This document shows, in pieces, positions 1-8,307 of a stretch of DNA of 64,000 bases (the stretch's first letter is position 1; every line of letters begins with the position of its first letter). The notes beneath the pieces are model-generated. The model did not search any database. It was not told the origin of the DNA and saw only the letters and a program-made list of their open reading frames with translations. Both the position numbers and the translations under genes were made by a program. The DNA is from Spirilliplanes yamanashiensis (GTDB taxonomy: Bacteria; Actinomycetota; Actinomycetes; Mycobacteriales; Micromonosporaceae). Location: contig NZ_BOOY01000014.1 of the NCBI RefSeq assembly GCF_016863475.1, positions 1 through 64,000 of the forward strand, written 5' to 3'.

Positions 1-85
1 GCGGGCTCGGACGCGGCGGGCTCGGACGCGGCGGGCTCGGACGCGGCGGGCTCGGACGCGGCGGGCTCGGACGCGGCGGGCTCGG
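1..85 (+). repeat. 15-bp tandem repeat, five full copies plus a partial one
   Basis: The unit gcgggctcggacgcg repeats exactly at 1-15, 16-30, 31-45, 46-60 and 61-75, with a partial sixth copy at 76-85. The array is cut by the window edge, so the true copy number is unknown. The unit is a multiple of three and encodes Ala-Gly-Ser-Asp-Ala in frame with the gene above. Copy-number change would therefore lengthen a linker without breaking the frame. Confidence 0.97.
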
Positions 86-915
86 ATCCGCAGCAGCGGC
101 GGCCCGCGGAAACAGGCTTCCCCGGCGCCGACCCGAAGGAAGCCCGGTTCGACGGTGCCGACCTGAAGGGCGCCCGGTTCGACCGTGCCGATCTCAGCGG
201 TGCCGAGTTCCGCGGCGCCGATCTCAGCGGCGCGCGGTTCCACGGCGCCGACCTCACCGGGGCGGTCATGCGCGGCGTCGAGCTGGTCGACGTCGACATC
301 AACGGCGAGGTCAGCAACCTGGTCATCAACGGCGTCGACGTCGCGCCCCTGATCCTCGCCGAGCTGGACCGCCGCGACCCCGACCGCGTCCTGATGCGAC
401 CGGACGACGCGGCCGGCTTCCGCCGGGCGTGGGACCTGATCGGGGAGCGTTGGCGGGGGACCGTCGAGCGGGCGGCCCGGCTGCCCGAGGAGCTGCTGCA
501 CGAGTCGGTCGACGGGGAGTGGTCGTTCGTCGAGACGTTGCGGCACCTGGTGTTCGCGACCGACTCGTGGATCGGCCGGGTCGTGCTGGGCGATCCGGCG
601 CCCTGGCATCCGCTGGCGCTGCCGTTCGACGAGATGGCCGACGTGCCGGGCGTGCCGCGCGACCGCGCGGCCCGGCCCGCGCTCGGCACGGTGCTGGAGC
701 TGCGGCGGGACCGGATGGCCATGATGCGGCGGGTGCTCGACGGGCTGACCGACGAGGCGCTCGCCGGGCACACCGAGCCGGTCGAGGCGCCCGGGTGGCC
801 GGGCCCGCGCAGCTACGCCGTGCGGGACTGCCTGTCGATCATCCTCAACGAGGAGTACGAGCACCGGCTGTACGCCGAGCGGGACCTGGCGGTCTTGGAG
901 GCGCGGACCGCCTGA
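1..915 (+). CDS. Pentapeptide-repeat/DinB-family protein (5' end outside window)
   Basis: The reading frame is open from base 1, so the start lies upstream of the window. About 30 residues of low-complexity (AGSDA)n come first, encoded by a 15-bp tandem repeat. A pentapeptide-repeat stretch follows (nt ~120-290), with repeated GADL-x-GARF units that would form a right-handed beta-helix. The C-terminal half is a DinB-like four-helix domain, with histidines in LRHLV and YEHRLYAERD at the positions expected for metal ligands. DinB_2 proteins are usually metal-dependent thiol S-transferases or of unknown role; this is not the Y-family polymerase. An internal ATG at 268 would give the DinB half alone, but it falls inside the repeat and is unlikely to be the start. 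The substrate is unknown. Confidence 0.8.
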   Translation, partial: AGSDAAGSDAAGSDAAGSDAAGSDAAGSDPQQRRPAETGFPGADPKEARFDGADLKGARFDRADLSGAEFRGADLSGARFHGADLTGAVMRGVELVDVDINGEVSNLVINGVDVAPLILAELDRRDPDRVLMRPDDAAGFRRAWDLIGERWRGTVERAARLPEELLHESVDGEWSFVETLRHLVFATDSWIGRVVLGDPAPWHPLALPFDEMADVPGVPRDRAARPALGTVLELRRDRMAMMRRVLDGLTDEALAGHTEPVEAPGWPGPRSYAVRDCLSIILNEEYEHRLYAERDLAVLEARTA

Positions 916-922
916 CGCGCCG

Positions 923-1558
923 TCAGGCGGCGGCGGCCTCGCGGCGGGCCACCTGCTCCAGGGCGGCGAGCAGCGTGGCGGAGTCCTGGGCGCCGACCAC
1001 CGCGTACTTCCCGGCCAGCACGAACGTCGGCACGCTGGAGACACCCAGCTCACGGGCGGCGGCGAACTCGGCGCGCACCTCGTCGGCACCGTCGGACGAG
1101 GCCAGGTAGGCGCGGGCGGACGCGGCGTCCAGGCCCATCTCGGCGGCGAGGCCGGCGAGGGCGTCGTGCGAGTTGAGGTCGACGCCGTCGGTGAAGTGGG
1201 CGCGGTGGGCCGCCTCCAGCAGCTCCGCCTGGCGGCCGTGGCTGCCCGCCCAGCGGATCAGCCGGTGGGTGTCGAAGGTGTTGGCCGCGACGGCGCGGGA
1301 GAAGTCGAGCCGGAGGCCGTCGGCGGCGGCGATGTCCGTCACGCGGGACGTCATGGCGGTGACCTGCTCCGGGCCGCCGAACTTCGCGGCGAGGGCGTCG
1401 ACCAGCGGTTGCGGCTCGCGCACCGGCGTCGGGTCCAGCTGGTACGCGCGGTACGTCACGGTCACGTCACCCGGGTACGCGGCCACCGCGCTGTCCATGC
1501 GCCGCTTGCCGATGTAGCACCACGGGCAGACGACGTCGGTCCAGATCTCGATCTCCAC
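923..1558 (-). CDS. DsbA-family (FrnE-like) thiol oxidoreductase
   Basis: This 211-residue protein belongs to the cytosolic DsbA/FrnE-like family. It has no signal peptide. The thioredoxin-fold active site CPWC lies in VVCPWCYIGKRR near residue 10, and the cis-Pro loop SSVPTFV near residue 180. The helical insertion between them is typical of FrnE/2-hydroxychromene-2-carboxylate isomerase-like members. The GTG at 1558 places the active site correctly; an in-frame TTG at 1570 is an alternative. It starts 8 nt after the SufE stop, so the two are probably cotranscribed. The likely role is dithiol/disulfide exchange; the substrate is unknown. Confidence 0.85.
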   Translation of the reverse strand: MEIEIWTDVVCPWCYIGKRRMDSAVAAYPGDVTVTYRAYQLDPTPVREPQPLVDALAAKFGGPEQVTAMTSRVTDIAAADGLRLDFSRAVAANTFDTHRLIRWAGSHGRQAELLEAAHRAHFTDGVDLNSHDALAGLAAEMGLDAASARAYLASSDGADEVRAEFAAARELGVSSVPTFVLAGKYAVVGAQDSATLLAALEQVARREAAAA

Positions 1559-1566
1559 GACGGGGC

Positions 1567-2007
1567 TCAACGCGGCCGGTCGTCCGCCTGTTCCCGCACC
1601 TGCCGCTTGAGCCGGGCGAGGACGGCGGTGCCGCCGCGCACCCGCAGCGGGCTGATCACGGTGGCCAGGCCCATGCGCTGGTACAGGTCGTCGGGGACGG
1701 CGAGCACCTCGTCGGCGGTGGCGCCGGCCAGGCCCTCGGCGAGGATGCCGGCGAACGCGCGGGTGGTGGGCGCCTCCGGCGGGCAGTCGAACCAGGTGCG
1801 CACGGTGCGGTCCGGCTGCACCTCGGCGCGCAGGAAGAACTGCGTCTGGCACTCCGGGACCTGTTCCATGCCGTCGTGGCCGGTCAGCTCCGGGGGCAGG
1901 GGCGGGACGGCGTCGGAGAACTCCAGCAGCATCTCGAGCACCACGTCGCGCGGGGCGCTCGCGAAGTCGTCGACGATCTCGGTCAGCTTCGGCGGGATGT
2001 CGGGCAC
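1567..2007 (-). CDS. SufE-family Fe-S/sulfur acceptor protein
   Basis: This 146-residue protein has the SufE fold. The N-terminus IPPKLTEIVDDF is typical, and the acceptor cysteine lies in VPECQTQFF near residue 54. SufE proteins accept persulfide sulfur from a cysteine desulfurase and stimulate it. In mycobacteria a SufE-like gene sits next to the rhodanese sseA and accA3; here the rhodanese (5114-6013) is about 3 kb away on the other strand, so that association is loosened. It is transcribed between the CBS gene and the DsbA-like gene with short gaps, consistent with a minus-strand operon. Confidence 0.88.
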   Translation of the reverse strand: MPDIPPKLTEIVDDFASAPRDVVLEMLLEFSDAVPPLPPELTGHDGMEQVPECQTQFFLRAEVQPDRTVRTWFDCPPEAPTTRAFAGILAEGLAGATADEVLAVPDDLYQRMGLATVISPLRVRGGTAVLARLKRQVREQADDRPR

Positions 2008-2017
2008 ACCGGCGAGG

Positions 2018-2473
2018 CTACGCCGGGTCGGCGACGCGGGCCGCGGGGACGGCCATGGCCGTCGGGCCGGAGTCGTCGGCGAGCAGGGCCGACGTGCGCG
2101 GGTGCATCGCCACGTCGGACAGCGAGATGATGCCGGCGATGTGCCGGTCGGCGTCGCAGACGAGCAGGCGGCGTACGTTGCGGTCGTGCATGACCTGCAG
2201 GGCCTCGGCGACGCCCGCCAACTCCTCGATCATCAGCAGTTCGCGGCTCTCGATGTCGCCCAGCGTCGCGTCCTTCGGCGAGCGGCCCTCCGCGATGGCC
2301 CGGATCACGATGTCGCGGTCGGTCACCAGGCCGGACAGGGTGGGGCCGCGGGTGACGAGCACGTCGCCGATGCGGCCGTCGCGCATCGCCTGCGCCGCCT
2401 CGTCCAGGGTGGTCTCCGCGGGCAGGTAGACCACCTCGCGGGTCATCAGGTCAGCAACCGTCAACCGTGCCAT
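2018..2473 (-). CDS. CBS-domain protein (tandem CBS pair)
   Basis: A 151-residue protein made almost entirely of two CBS motifs, forming one Bateman module. The first spans roughly residues 1-60 (VADLMTREVVYLP ... GDVLVTRGPTLSGLVTDRDIV). The second spans about residues 70-125 (SRELLMIEELAGVAEALQVMHDRNVRRLLVCD ... GIISLSDVA). Such stand-alone pairs bind adenine nucleotides or AdoMet and act as energy sensors; no effector domain is attached. It lies 29 bp downstream of proS and 10 bp upstream of the SufE gene on the same strand. The ligand cannot be told from the sequence. Confidence 0.92.
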   Translation of the reverse strand: MARLTVADLMTREVVYLPAETTLDEAAQAMRDGRIGDVLVTRGPTLSGLVTDRDIVIRAIAEGRSPKDATLGDIESRELLMIEELAGVAEALQVMHDRNVRRLLVCDADRHIAGIISLSDVAMHPRTSALLADDSGPTAMAVPAARVADPA

Positions 2474-2502
2474 GCGTCAGCGATACCCCCTGATCACGGT
2501 GC

Positions 2503-4212
2503 TCACACGCCGCCCAGGACCGTCTCGGTGACGGACGCCAGGGACACGTCGGCGCGCGTACCCGATGCCCTGTCCCGGACCTCCACCAGGCCCTCGGCCA
2601 GGCGGCGGCCGACCACCACGATGGTCGGGACGCCGATCAGTTCGGCGTCGGTGAACTTGACGCCGGGCGACACGGCGCGGTCGTCGACCAGCACGCGCAG
2701 GCCGCGGCCGGTCAGCTCGGCGGCCAGGTCGAGGGCGGCCTGGACGTGGCCGGCCTTGCCGGCCGCGACCACGTGCACGTCGGCGGGCGCGACCGCGCGC
2801 GGCCAGACCAGCCCCCGCTCGTCGTGGTGCTGCTCGGCGATCGTGGCGACGCAGCGGGTCACGCCGATGCCGTAGCAGCCCATCGTGGGGCGCACCGGCT
2901 TGCCGTCGGCGCCCAGCACGTCCAGGCCGAACGCGTCGGTGTAGCGGCGGCCGAGCTGGAAGATGTGGCCCACCTCGATGCCGCGGCGGATGGTCAGCTC
3001 GCCGTCCGCGCACGCCGGGCACCGGTCGCCGGCGCGCACGTCCGCGGCCTCCACCACGCCGTCGGGCACGAAGTCGCGGCCGCTCACCACGTTCGTGGCG
3101 TGCCGGCCCGGCTCGTTCGCGCCGGTCAGCCACGCCGAGCCCGGCGCCACCCGCGGGTCGACCAGGTAGCGCAGGCCCAGGCCCTGCGGGCCGATGTAGC
3201 CGCGGACCAGGTCCGGCCGCGACGGGAAGTCGTCGAACATCGCCACGTCGGCGCCGAGCGCCGCGCCGAGCCGCTTCAGGTCGACCTCGCGGTCGCCGGG
3301 CACGCCCACCGCGACCAGGTCGCCGCCCGCCCGGACCACCACGTTCTTCAGGGTGTCGGCGGCCGTCCAGTCGGCGCGGCCCGCCAGCCGGTGCGCGTTG
3401 GCGTGGTCGACCAGCGAGGCGATCGTCGGGGTGTCCGGGGTGTCGTGCGCCTCCAGCGGCGGGTGCTCCGCCGTCACCGCCGGGGCCGGGGGCGTCACCA
3501 CCGCCTCGGTGTTCGCCGCGTAGTCGCACGCCGTGCAGCCCACGAACGTGTCCTCGCCGACCGGCGTCGACGCCAGGAACTCCTCCGACGCCGAGCCGCC
3601 CATCGCCCCCGACACCGCCGACACGATCGTCGTCTCCAGCCCCAGCCGGGCGAAGATGCGCTGGTACGCGGCCCGGTGCGCGTCGTACGCGGCGGCAAGG
3701 CCCACGTCGTCCAGGTCGAACGAGTACGCGTCCTTCATCAGGAACTCGCGCCCGCGCAGCACCCCCGCCCGCGGCCGCGCCTCGTCCCGGAACTTCGTCT
3801 GGATCTGGAACAGGATCAGCGGGAAGTCCCGGTACGACGACGTGACGTCCTGCACCAGCAGCGTCACCATCTCCTCGTGCGTCGGCGCCAGCAGGTGGTC
3901 CGCCCCGCGCCGGTCCTTCAGCGTGAAGATGTCGTCGCCGTACGCCGTCCAGCGCCCGCTCGTCTCGTACGGCTCCCGCGGCAGCAGCGCCGGGAAGTGC
4001 ACCTGCTGGCCGCCGATGCCGGCCATCTCCTCGCGCACGATCGCCGCCACCCGGTCCAGCACCAGCAGGCCCAGCGGCAGCCACGTGTAGCCGCCCGGGG
4101 CGGCGCGGCGGACGAAACCGGCGCGCACGAGCAGGCGGTGGCTCGGCACCTCGGCGTCCGCCGGGTCCTCGCGCAGGGTCCGCAGGAACAGGCTCGACAT
4201 CCGCAGCAGCAT
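2503..4212 (-). CDS. proS: Prolyl-tRNA synthetase (bacterial type with INS editing domain)
   Basis: This 569-residue class II aminoacyl-tRNA synthetase charges tRNA-Pro. Motif 2 is visible as [19 protein letters not shown], and motif 3 as GCYGIGVTR near residue 430. The roughly 180-residue insertion between them matches the INS editing domain that removes misacylated Ala-tRNA-Pro. The C-terminal anticodon-binding domain follows. I chose the ATG at 4212 (MLLRMSSLF); a second ATG at 4200 is possible. The gene is divergent from the SGNH hydrolase across about 114 bp and heads the minus-strand group. Confidence 0.97.
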   Translation of the reverse strand: MLLRMSSLFLRTLREDPADAEVPSHRLLVRAGFVRRAAPGGYTWLPLGLLVLDRVAAIVREEMAGIGGQQVHFPALLPREPYETSGRWTAYGDDIFTLKDRRGADHLLAPTHEEMVTLLVQDVTSSYRDFPLILFQIQTKFRDEARPRAGVLRGREFLMKDAYSFDLDDVGLAAAYDAHRAAYQRIFARLGLETTIVSAVSGAMGGSASEEFLASTPVGEDTFVGCTACDYAANTEAVVTPPAPAVTAEHPPLEAHDTPDTPTIASLVDHANAHRLAGRADWTAADTLKNVVVRAGGDLVAVGVPGDREVDLKRLGAALGADVAMFDDFPSRPDLVRGYIGPQGLGLRYLVDPRVAPGSAWLTGANEPGRHATNVVSGRDFVPDGVVEAADVRAGDRCPACADGELTIRRGIEVGHIFQLGRRYTDAFGLDVLGADGKPVRPTMGCYGIGVTRCVATIAEQHHDERGLVWPRAVAPADVHVVAAGKAGHVQAALDLAAELTGRGLRVLVDDRAVSPGVKFTDAELIGVPTIVVVGRRLAEGLVEVRDRASGTRADVSLASVTETVLGGV

Positions 4213-4326
4213 CGTTGCAGCGTAATGAGGCACACTCCGCCGGTCGCCGGAATAACCGGCGCGTCGGCGCGGTCGTTGCTGAGCGGGCGCCGACCGGCCG
4301 CCCGGAACCGAGAAGGGGGTATCGGC

Positions 4327-5103
4327 GTGCGCTGGGGCAGCTACGTCGCGGTGGGGGACAGCTTCACCGAGGGCATGGACGACACGTACCCCGACGGCAG
4401 CTACCGCGGCTGGGCCGACCTCGTCGCCGTCCGCCTCGCCGCCGAGGCCGGCCCCGGCTTCGGGTACGCCAACCTGGCCGTCCGCGGCCGCCTGTTCGAC
4501 CGCGTCGTCGCCGACCAGGTCGAACCCGCGCTCGCGATGAAGCCCGGCCTGGTCAGCTTCGCCGCCGGCGGCAACGACGTGCTGCGCCGCCGCTGCGAAC
4601 CGCACGAGCTCGTCGGCCGCCTCGACACGGTGATCGGCCGGCTGCGCGCCACCGGCGCCGACGTCGTCATGTTCCGCTTCGCCGACGTCCTCGCCCGCCT
4701 GCCCGGCCAGCGCATGCTCGCGCCCCGCGTCGCCATCCTCAACCGGGGCGTCGGCGAGGTCGCCGAGAAGCACGGCGCCACCCTCGTCGACCTGTTCGCC
4801 GACGACGAGTTCCGCAACCCCGCCCTGTGGAGCGAGGACCGCCTGCACATGAGCGCCGCCGGCCACCGCCGCGTCGCCGCCCACGTCCTCACCGCCCTCG
4901 GCGTCGGCGCCGACGAGGACTGGCTCATCGTCCCGCCCCGCCCGGCCGCCACCCCGTGGCTCGCGGCGCGGCAGGCGGACCTGCGCTGGGCCGGCCAGCA
5001 CCTGGCGCCGTGGATCAAGCGCCGGCTGACGGGCCGCTCGTCGGGCGACCTGATCACCGCCAAGCGCCCCCACCTGGAACCGGTGGAGTCCCGCCAGGGA
5101 TAG
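4327..5103 (+). CDS. SGNH/GDSL-family hydrolase
   Basis: This 258-residue protein has the SGNH blocks: GDSFTEG near residue 10 (nucleophile Ser), GGND near residue 83, and DRLHMS near residue 175 supplying the Asp/His pair. These enzymes are esterases or lipases. No signal peptide is seen, so it is probably cytoplasmic. The GTG start at 4327 is supported by the Shine-Dalgarno run AAGGGGG at 4313-4319. The last ~40 residues are basic and Trp-rich ([21 protein letters not shown]), an extension seen in many actinobacterial members. The substrate is unknown. Confidence 0.88.
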   Translation: MRWGSYVAVGDSFTEGMDDTYPDGSYRGWADLVAVRLAAEAGPGFGYANLAVRGRLFDRVVADQVEPALAMKPGLVSFAAGGNDVLRRRCEPHELVGRLDTVIGRLRATGADVVMFRFADVLARLPGQRMLAPRVAILNRGVGEVAEKHGATLVDLFADDEFRNPALWSEDRLHMSAAGHRRVAAHVLTALGVGADEDWLIVPPRPAATPWLAARQADLRWAGQHLAPWIKRRLTGRSSGDLITAKRPHLEPVESRQG

Positions 5104-5113
5104 CGTTACCACC

Positions 5114-6013
5114 ATGGCCGTTCCGAACGATCCCGCGCCCCAGCTGCAGGCGTACGCCCACCCCGACAAGCTCGTCACCACCGAGTGGCTCGCCGCGAAT
5201 CTCGGCGCCCCCGGACTGGTCGTCGTCGAGTCGGACGAGGACGTGCTGCTCTACGACACCGGGCACATCCCGGGCGCGGTGAAGGTCGACTGGCACACCG
5301 AACTGAACGACCAGGTGACCCGCGACTACCTGACGGCGGTGGACTTCGCCCGGCTGTGCACGGCCAAGGGCATCAACCGCGCCGACACCGTCGTGTTCTA
5401 CGGCGACAACTTCAACTGGTGGGCGGCGTACGCGCTGTGGGTGTTCACGCTGTTCGGGCACCCGGACGTGCGGCTGCTCGACGGCGGCCGGCAGAAGTGG
5501 GTCGCCGAGGGGCGCGAGCTGACCCGGGACCGGCCGGACCGCGCGCCGGGCGACTACCCGACGCCGACGCGTGACGACGCGCCGGTGCGGGCGTACCGGG
5601 AGCAGGTGGTCGAGCACGTGGGGGCGGGGCGGCCGCTGGTGGACGTGCGGTCGCCGCAGGAGTACACGGGCGAGCTGACGCACATGCCGGCGTACCCGCA
5701 GGAGGGGGCGCTGCGCGGCGGGCACATCCCCGGGGCGCTGAACAAGCCGTGGAAGGCGGCGGCGAACGACGACGGCACGTTCCGGCCGGCGGAGGAGCTG
5801 CGGGCGATCTACGGCGACGGGCTGGGGCTGGACCCGGGTGACGACGTGATCGCGTACTGCCGGATCGGCGAGCGGTCGAGCCACACCTGGTTCGTGCTGC
5901 ACCACCTGCTGGGCTATCCGCGGGTGCGCAACTACGACGGCTCGTGGACGGAGTGGGGGAACCTGGTCCGGGCGCCGATCGTGCAGGGCGGTGAACCGGG
6001 CACGCTCGCGTGA
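5114..6013 (+). CDS. sseA: Thiosulfate/3-mercaptopyruvate sulfurtransferase (two rhodanese domains)
   Basis: A 299-residue protein with two rhodanese domains: an inactive N-terminal one (residues ~15-130) and a catalytic C-terminal one (~160-290). The active loop [11 protein letters not shown] near residue 250 holds the persulfide cysteine, and the CRxGER form is closest to thiosulfate sulfurtransferases of actinobacteria. It transfers sulfane sulfur to thiol acceptors or cyanide. It starts 10 bp after the hydrolase gene, and its stop overlaps the start of the VanZ-like gene (GTGA at 6010), so the three are probably one transcript. Substrate preference is not decidable from sequence alone. 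Confidence 0.92.
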   Translation: MAVPNDPAPQLQAYAHPDKLVTTEWLAANLGAPGLVVVESDEDVLLYDTGHIPGAVKVDWHTELNDQVTRDYLTAVDFARLCTAKGINRADTVVFYGDNFNWWAAYALWVFTLFGHPDVRLLDGGRQKWVAEGRELTRDRPDRAPGDYPTPTRDDAPVRAYREQVVEHVGAGRPLVDVRSPQEYTGELTHMPAYPQEGALRGGHIPGALNKPWKAAANDDGTFRPAEELRAIYGDGLGLDPGDDVIAYCRIGERSSHTWFVLHHLLGYPRVRNYDGSWTEWGNLVRAPIVQGGEPGTLA

Positions 6014-6546
6014 GCGCGGCCTGGCGCGACCACGGCGCCACGATCGTCGCGGCGCTGATCGTCCTGCCGGTCGGCGGCGTGGTCGCATACCTGCTGCTGG
6101 TGGGGCGGCTGGGGCGGCGGCGGGCCGCCGCCGTGGTCGGGCTGGTCGCGGGCACCGTGCCGTTCCTGGTCATGCTGTTCACGCCGCAGCCGGCGCCGCG
6201 GTCGCTGGCGTTGCGGCCGCTGCGCGACGTGCCGTCGTGGTTCGACGGGTCGTGGCTGACGGCGGCCGAGCAGGTGGGCGGCAACCTGCTGGCGCTGGCC
6301 GCGGTGGGCGCGTTCCTGCCGGTGCTGTGGCGGCCGGTGGCGACGCTGCCGCGGATCGTGCTGCTGGCCGCGGTGGCGTCGGCGGGCATCGAGGCGGCGC
6401 AGTGGGTGGCGGACGTCGGCCGGGTGTCCAGCGTGGACGACGTGCTGGTCAACACGCTGGGGGCGGCGCTGGCGGCGCTGGCGACAAGGCCGTGGTGGAC
6501 GGACCGAAAACGGGACCACGAAACGGCGTTGATCTCGGTAGCCTGA
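6010..6546 (+). CDS. VanZ-like membrane protein
   Basis: A 178-residue integral membrane protein with about four to five hydrophobic segments (near residues 10-32, 38-57, 84-105, 110-132 and 145-165). The stretch [29 protein letters not shown]-like near residues 130-160 matches the VanZ signature (E-x2-Q, then D-x2-N-x2-G). VanZ confers low-level teicoplanin tolerance in enterococci, but most actinobacterial members have no known function. The GTG start at 6010 overlaps the rhodanese stop by four bases, which implies translational coupling. Confidence 0.82.
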   Translation: MSAAWRDHGATIVAALIVLPVGGVVAYLLLVGRLGRRRAAAVVGLVAGTVPFLVMLFTPQPAPRSLALRPLRDVPSWFDGSWLTAAEQVGGNLLALAAVGAFLPVLWRPVATLPRIVLLAAVASAGIEAAQWVADVGRVSSVDDVLVNTLGAALAALATRPWWTDRKRDHETALISVA

Positions 6547-6552
6547 CCGGCC

Positions 6553-8307
6553 GTGAGCAACGCCTTCCAGGTCGACCTGCGCGGCATCGTCGACCTGCTC
6601 AGCCACCACCTGTACGCGAGCCCCCGGGTGTACGCGCGCGAGCTGCTGCAGAACGCCCTCGACGCGATCACCGCCCGCCGCGCCGGCGACCCGGAGGCCC
6701 CGGCGGGCGCGGTGCGCATCGAGACGGGCGACGGGGTGCTGCGCGTCGCCGACAACGGCATCGGGCTCACCGAGGCCCAGGTGCACGAGCTGCTCGCCAC
6801 GATCGGCCGCAGCTCCAAGCGGGACGAGCTGGGCTTCGCCCGGCACGAGTTCCTGGGCCAGTTCGGCATCGGCCTGCTGTCCTGCTTCCTGGTGGCCGAC
6901 GAGATCCGGGTGCACACCCGGCGGGCGGGCGCCCCCGCGGTGCTGTGGACGGGCTTCGCCGACGGCCGGTACGAGGTGGCGCCGGGCGCGGACCGCGAAC
7001 CGGGCACGACGGTCACGCTGCTGCCCCGGCGCGGCGCCGAGCACTGGCTGTCGGGCGCCACGGTGACGGGCCTGGCGCAGCTGTTCGGCTCGCTGCTGCC
7101 GGTGGACGTGCGCGTCGACGGCGTCGCCACCACCGCTGGCGACCCGCCGTGGCTGCTGGGCGACGACCGGGCGCTGACGGCGTACGCGGAGCGCACGTTC
7201 GGGTTCACCCCGTTCGACGTGATCCCGCTGAACGTGCCCGAGGCGGGGCTGACCGGCGCCGCGTTCGTGCTGCCCACCCCCGTCAATCCGGCGGCGCGCG
7301 GCGGGCACCGGGTGTACCTGAAGCGGATGCTGCTGGCGGAGAGCGTCGAGGGGCTGCTGCCGGAGTGGGCGTTCTTCGCCCGGTGCGTGGTGGACGCGGG
7401 CGAGCTGCGACCCACCGCCAGCCGCGAGGCGCTGTACGAGGACGGCCTGCTGGAGTCGACCCGGGAGGCGATCGCCGACCAGCTGCGCGGCTGGCTGGTG
7501 CGGCTGTCGCGGCTGGACCCGCGCCGGCTGGCCGAGTTCCTCCAGGTGCACCACCTGGGCGTGAAGGCGCTGGCCCTGCACGACGACGAGATGCTGCGCC
7601 TGGTCGAGCAGTGGTGGCCGATGGAGACGAACGTCGGGCGGATGACGCTGGCCGAGTTCCGCCGGCAGCACGGCGGCATCCGGTACGCGGCGACGCTGGA
7701 CGAGTTCCGGCAGCTCGCGGCGGTGGCGGCGGCGCAGGACCTGGCGGTGGTGAACGCGGGCTACACGTACGACGCGGAGATCATCGAGCGGCTGCGCGGG
7801 CTGGACCGCGACGCGGTGGTCGAGCGGCTGGAGCCGTCGGACCTGACCACCCGGTTCGACCTGCTGGACCCGGCGGCGGAGCTGGCGCTGCGGCCGTTCC
7901 TGGCGGCGGCGCAGCGGCGGCTCGACCGGCTGGGCTGCGAGGTGGTGGTGCGCGCGTTCGAGCCGGCGTCACTACCGGCGCTGTACCTGGTGACCCGGTC
8001 GGCGGCGTTCCACGACGAGCTGCAGGCCACCCGGGAGCGCGCCGACGAGCTGTGGGGCGGGGTGCTGGACGCGATCGCCGACGCCGGCCCGCCGGACCGG
8101 CCGCAGCTGGTGCTGAACCACCGCAACCCGCTGGTGCGCCGGGTCACCGCCCTGGCGGACCCGGAACTGGTGGCGCTGGCGGTGGAGGCGCTGTACGGGC
8201 AGGCGCTGCTGCTCGGCTACCACCCGATCCGGCCGGCGGACGCGGCGCTGCTGAACACCTCGTTCCTGGGCCTGCTCGGCCGCGCGGTGCCGGGGGAGCA
8301 GGCGTGA
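6553..8307 (+). CDS. HSP90-family GHKL ATPase
   Basis: A 584-residue HSP90-like protein. GHKL ATP-site motifs are complete in the N-terminus: the N-box ELLQNALDAI (Glu30, Asn34), the G1 box DNGIGL (Asp67) and the G2 box GQFGIGLLS near residue 105. The middle domain keeps a catalytic-loop-like arginine stretch (RPTASREALYED near residue 290). It is shorter than E. coli HtpG, and the C-terminal dimerisation region is divergent. It starts with GTG seven bases after the VanZ stop. Its stop overlaps the start of the TPR-like gene (GTGA at 8304). The family is widespread in actinobacteria beside a TPR partner; the client is unknown. Confidence 0.88.
   Translation: MSNAFQVDLRGIVDLLSHHLYASPRVYARELLQNALDAITARRAGDPEAPAGAVRIETGDGVLRVADNGIGLTEAQVHELLATIGRSSKRDELGFARHEFLGQFGIGLLSCFLVADEIRVHTRRAGAPAVLWTGFADGRYEVAPGADREPGTTVTLLPRRGAEHWLSGATVTGLAQLFGSLLPVDVRVDGVATTAGDPPWLLGDDRALTAYAERTFGFTPFDVIPLNVPEAGLTGAAFVLPTPVNPAARGGHRVYLKRMLLAESVEGLLPEWAFFARCVVDAGELRPTASREALYEDGLLESTREAIADQLRGWLVRLSRLDPRRLAEFLQVHHLGVKALALHDDEMLRLVEQWWPMETNVGRMTLAEFRRQHGGIRYAATLDEFRQLAAVAAAQDLAVVNAGYTYDAEIIERLRGLDRDAVVERLEPSDLTTRFDLLDPAAELALRPFLAAAQRRLDRLGCEVVVRAFEPASLPALYLVTRSAAFHDELQATRERADELWGGVLDAIADAGPPDRPQLVLNHRNPLVRRVTALADPELVALAVEALYGQALLLGYHPIRPADAALLNTSFLGLLGRAVPGEQA

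Noticed and set aside
1-915. SOS-regulated translesion polymerase (DinB)
   Set aside because: The name refers to a different family; the motifs are of the DinB-like four-helix metal fold, and no SOS box is seen near it.
2746-4212. Long open frame on the plus strand over proS
   Set aside because: It is a shadow of the proS codons in a GC-rich genome: its product is Arg/His/Val-rich with no domain, and only the part after 4327 (SGNH hydrolase) is real.
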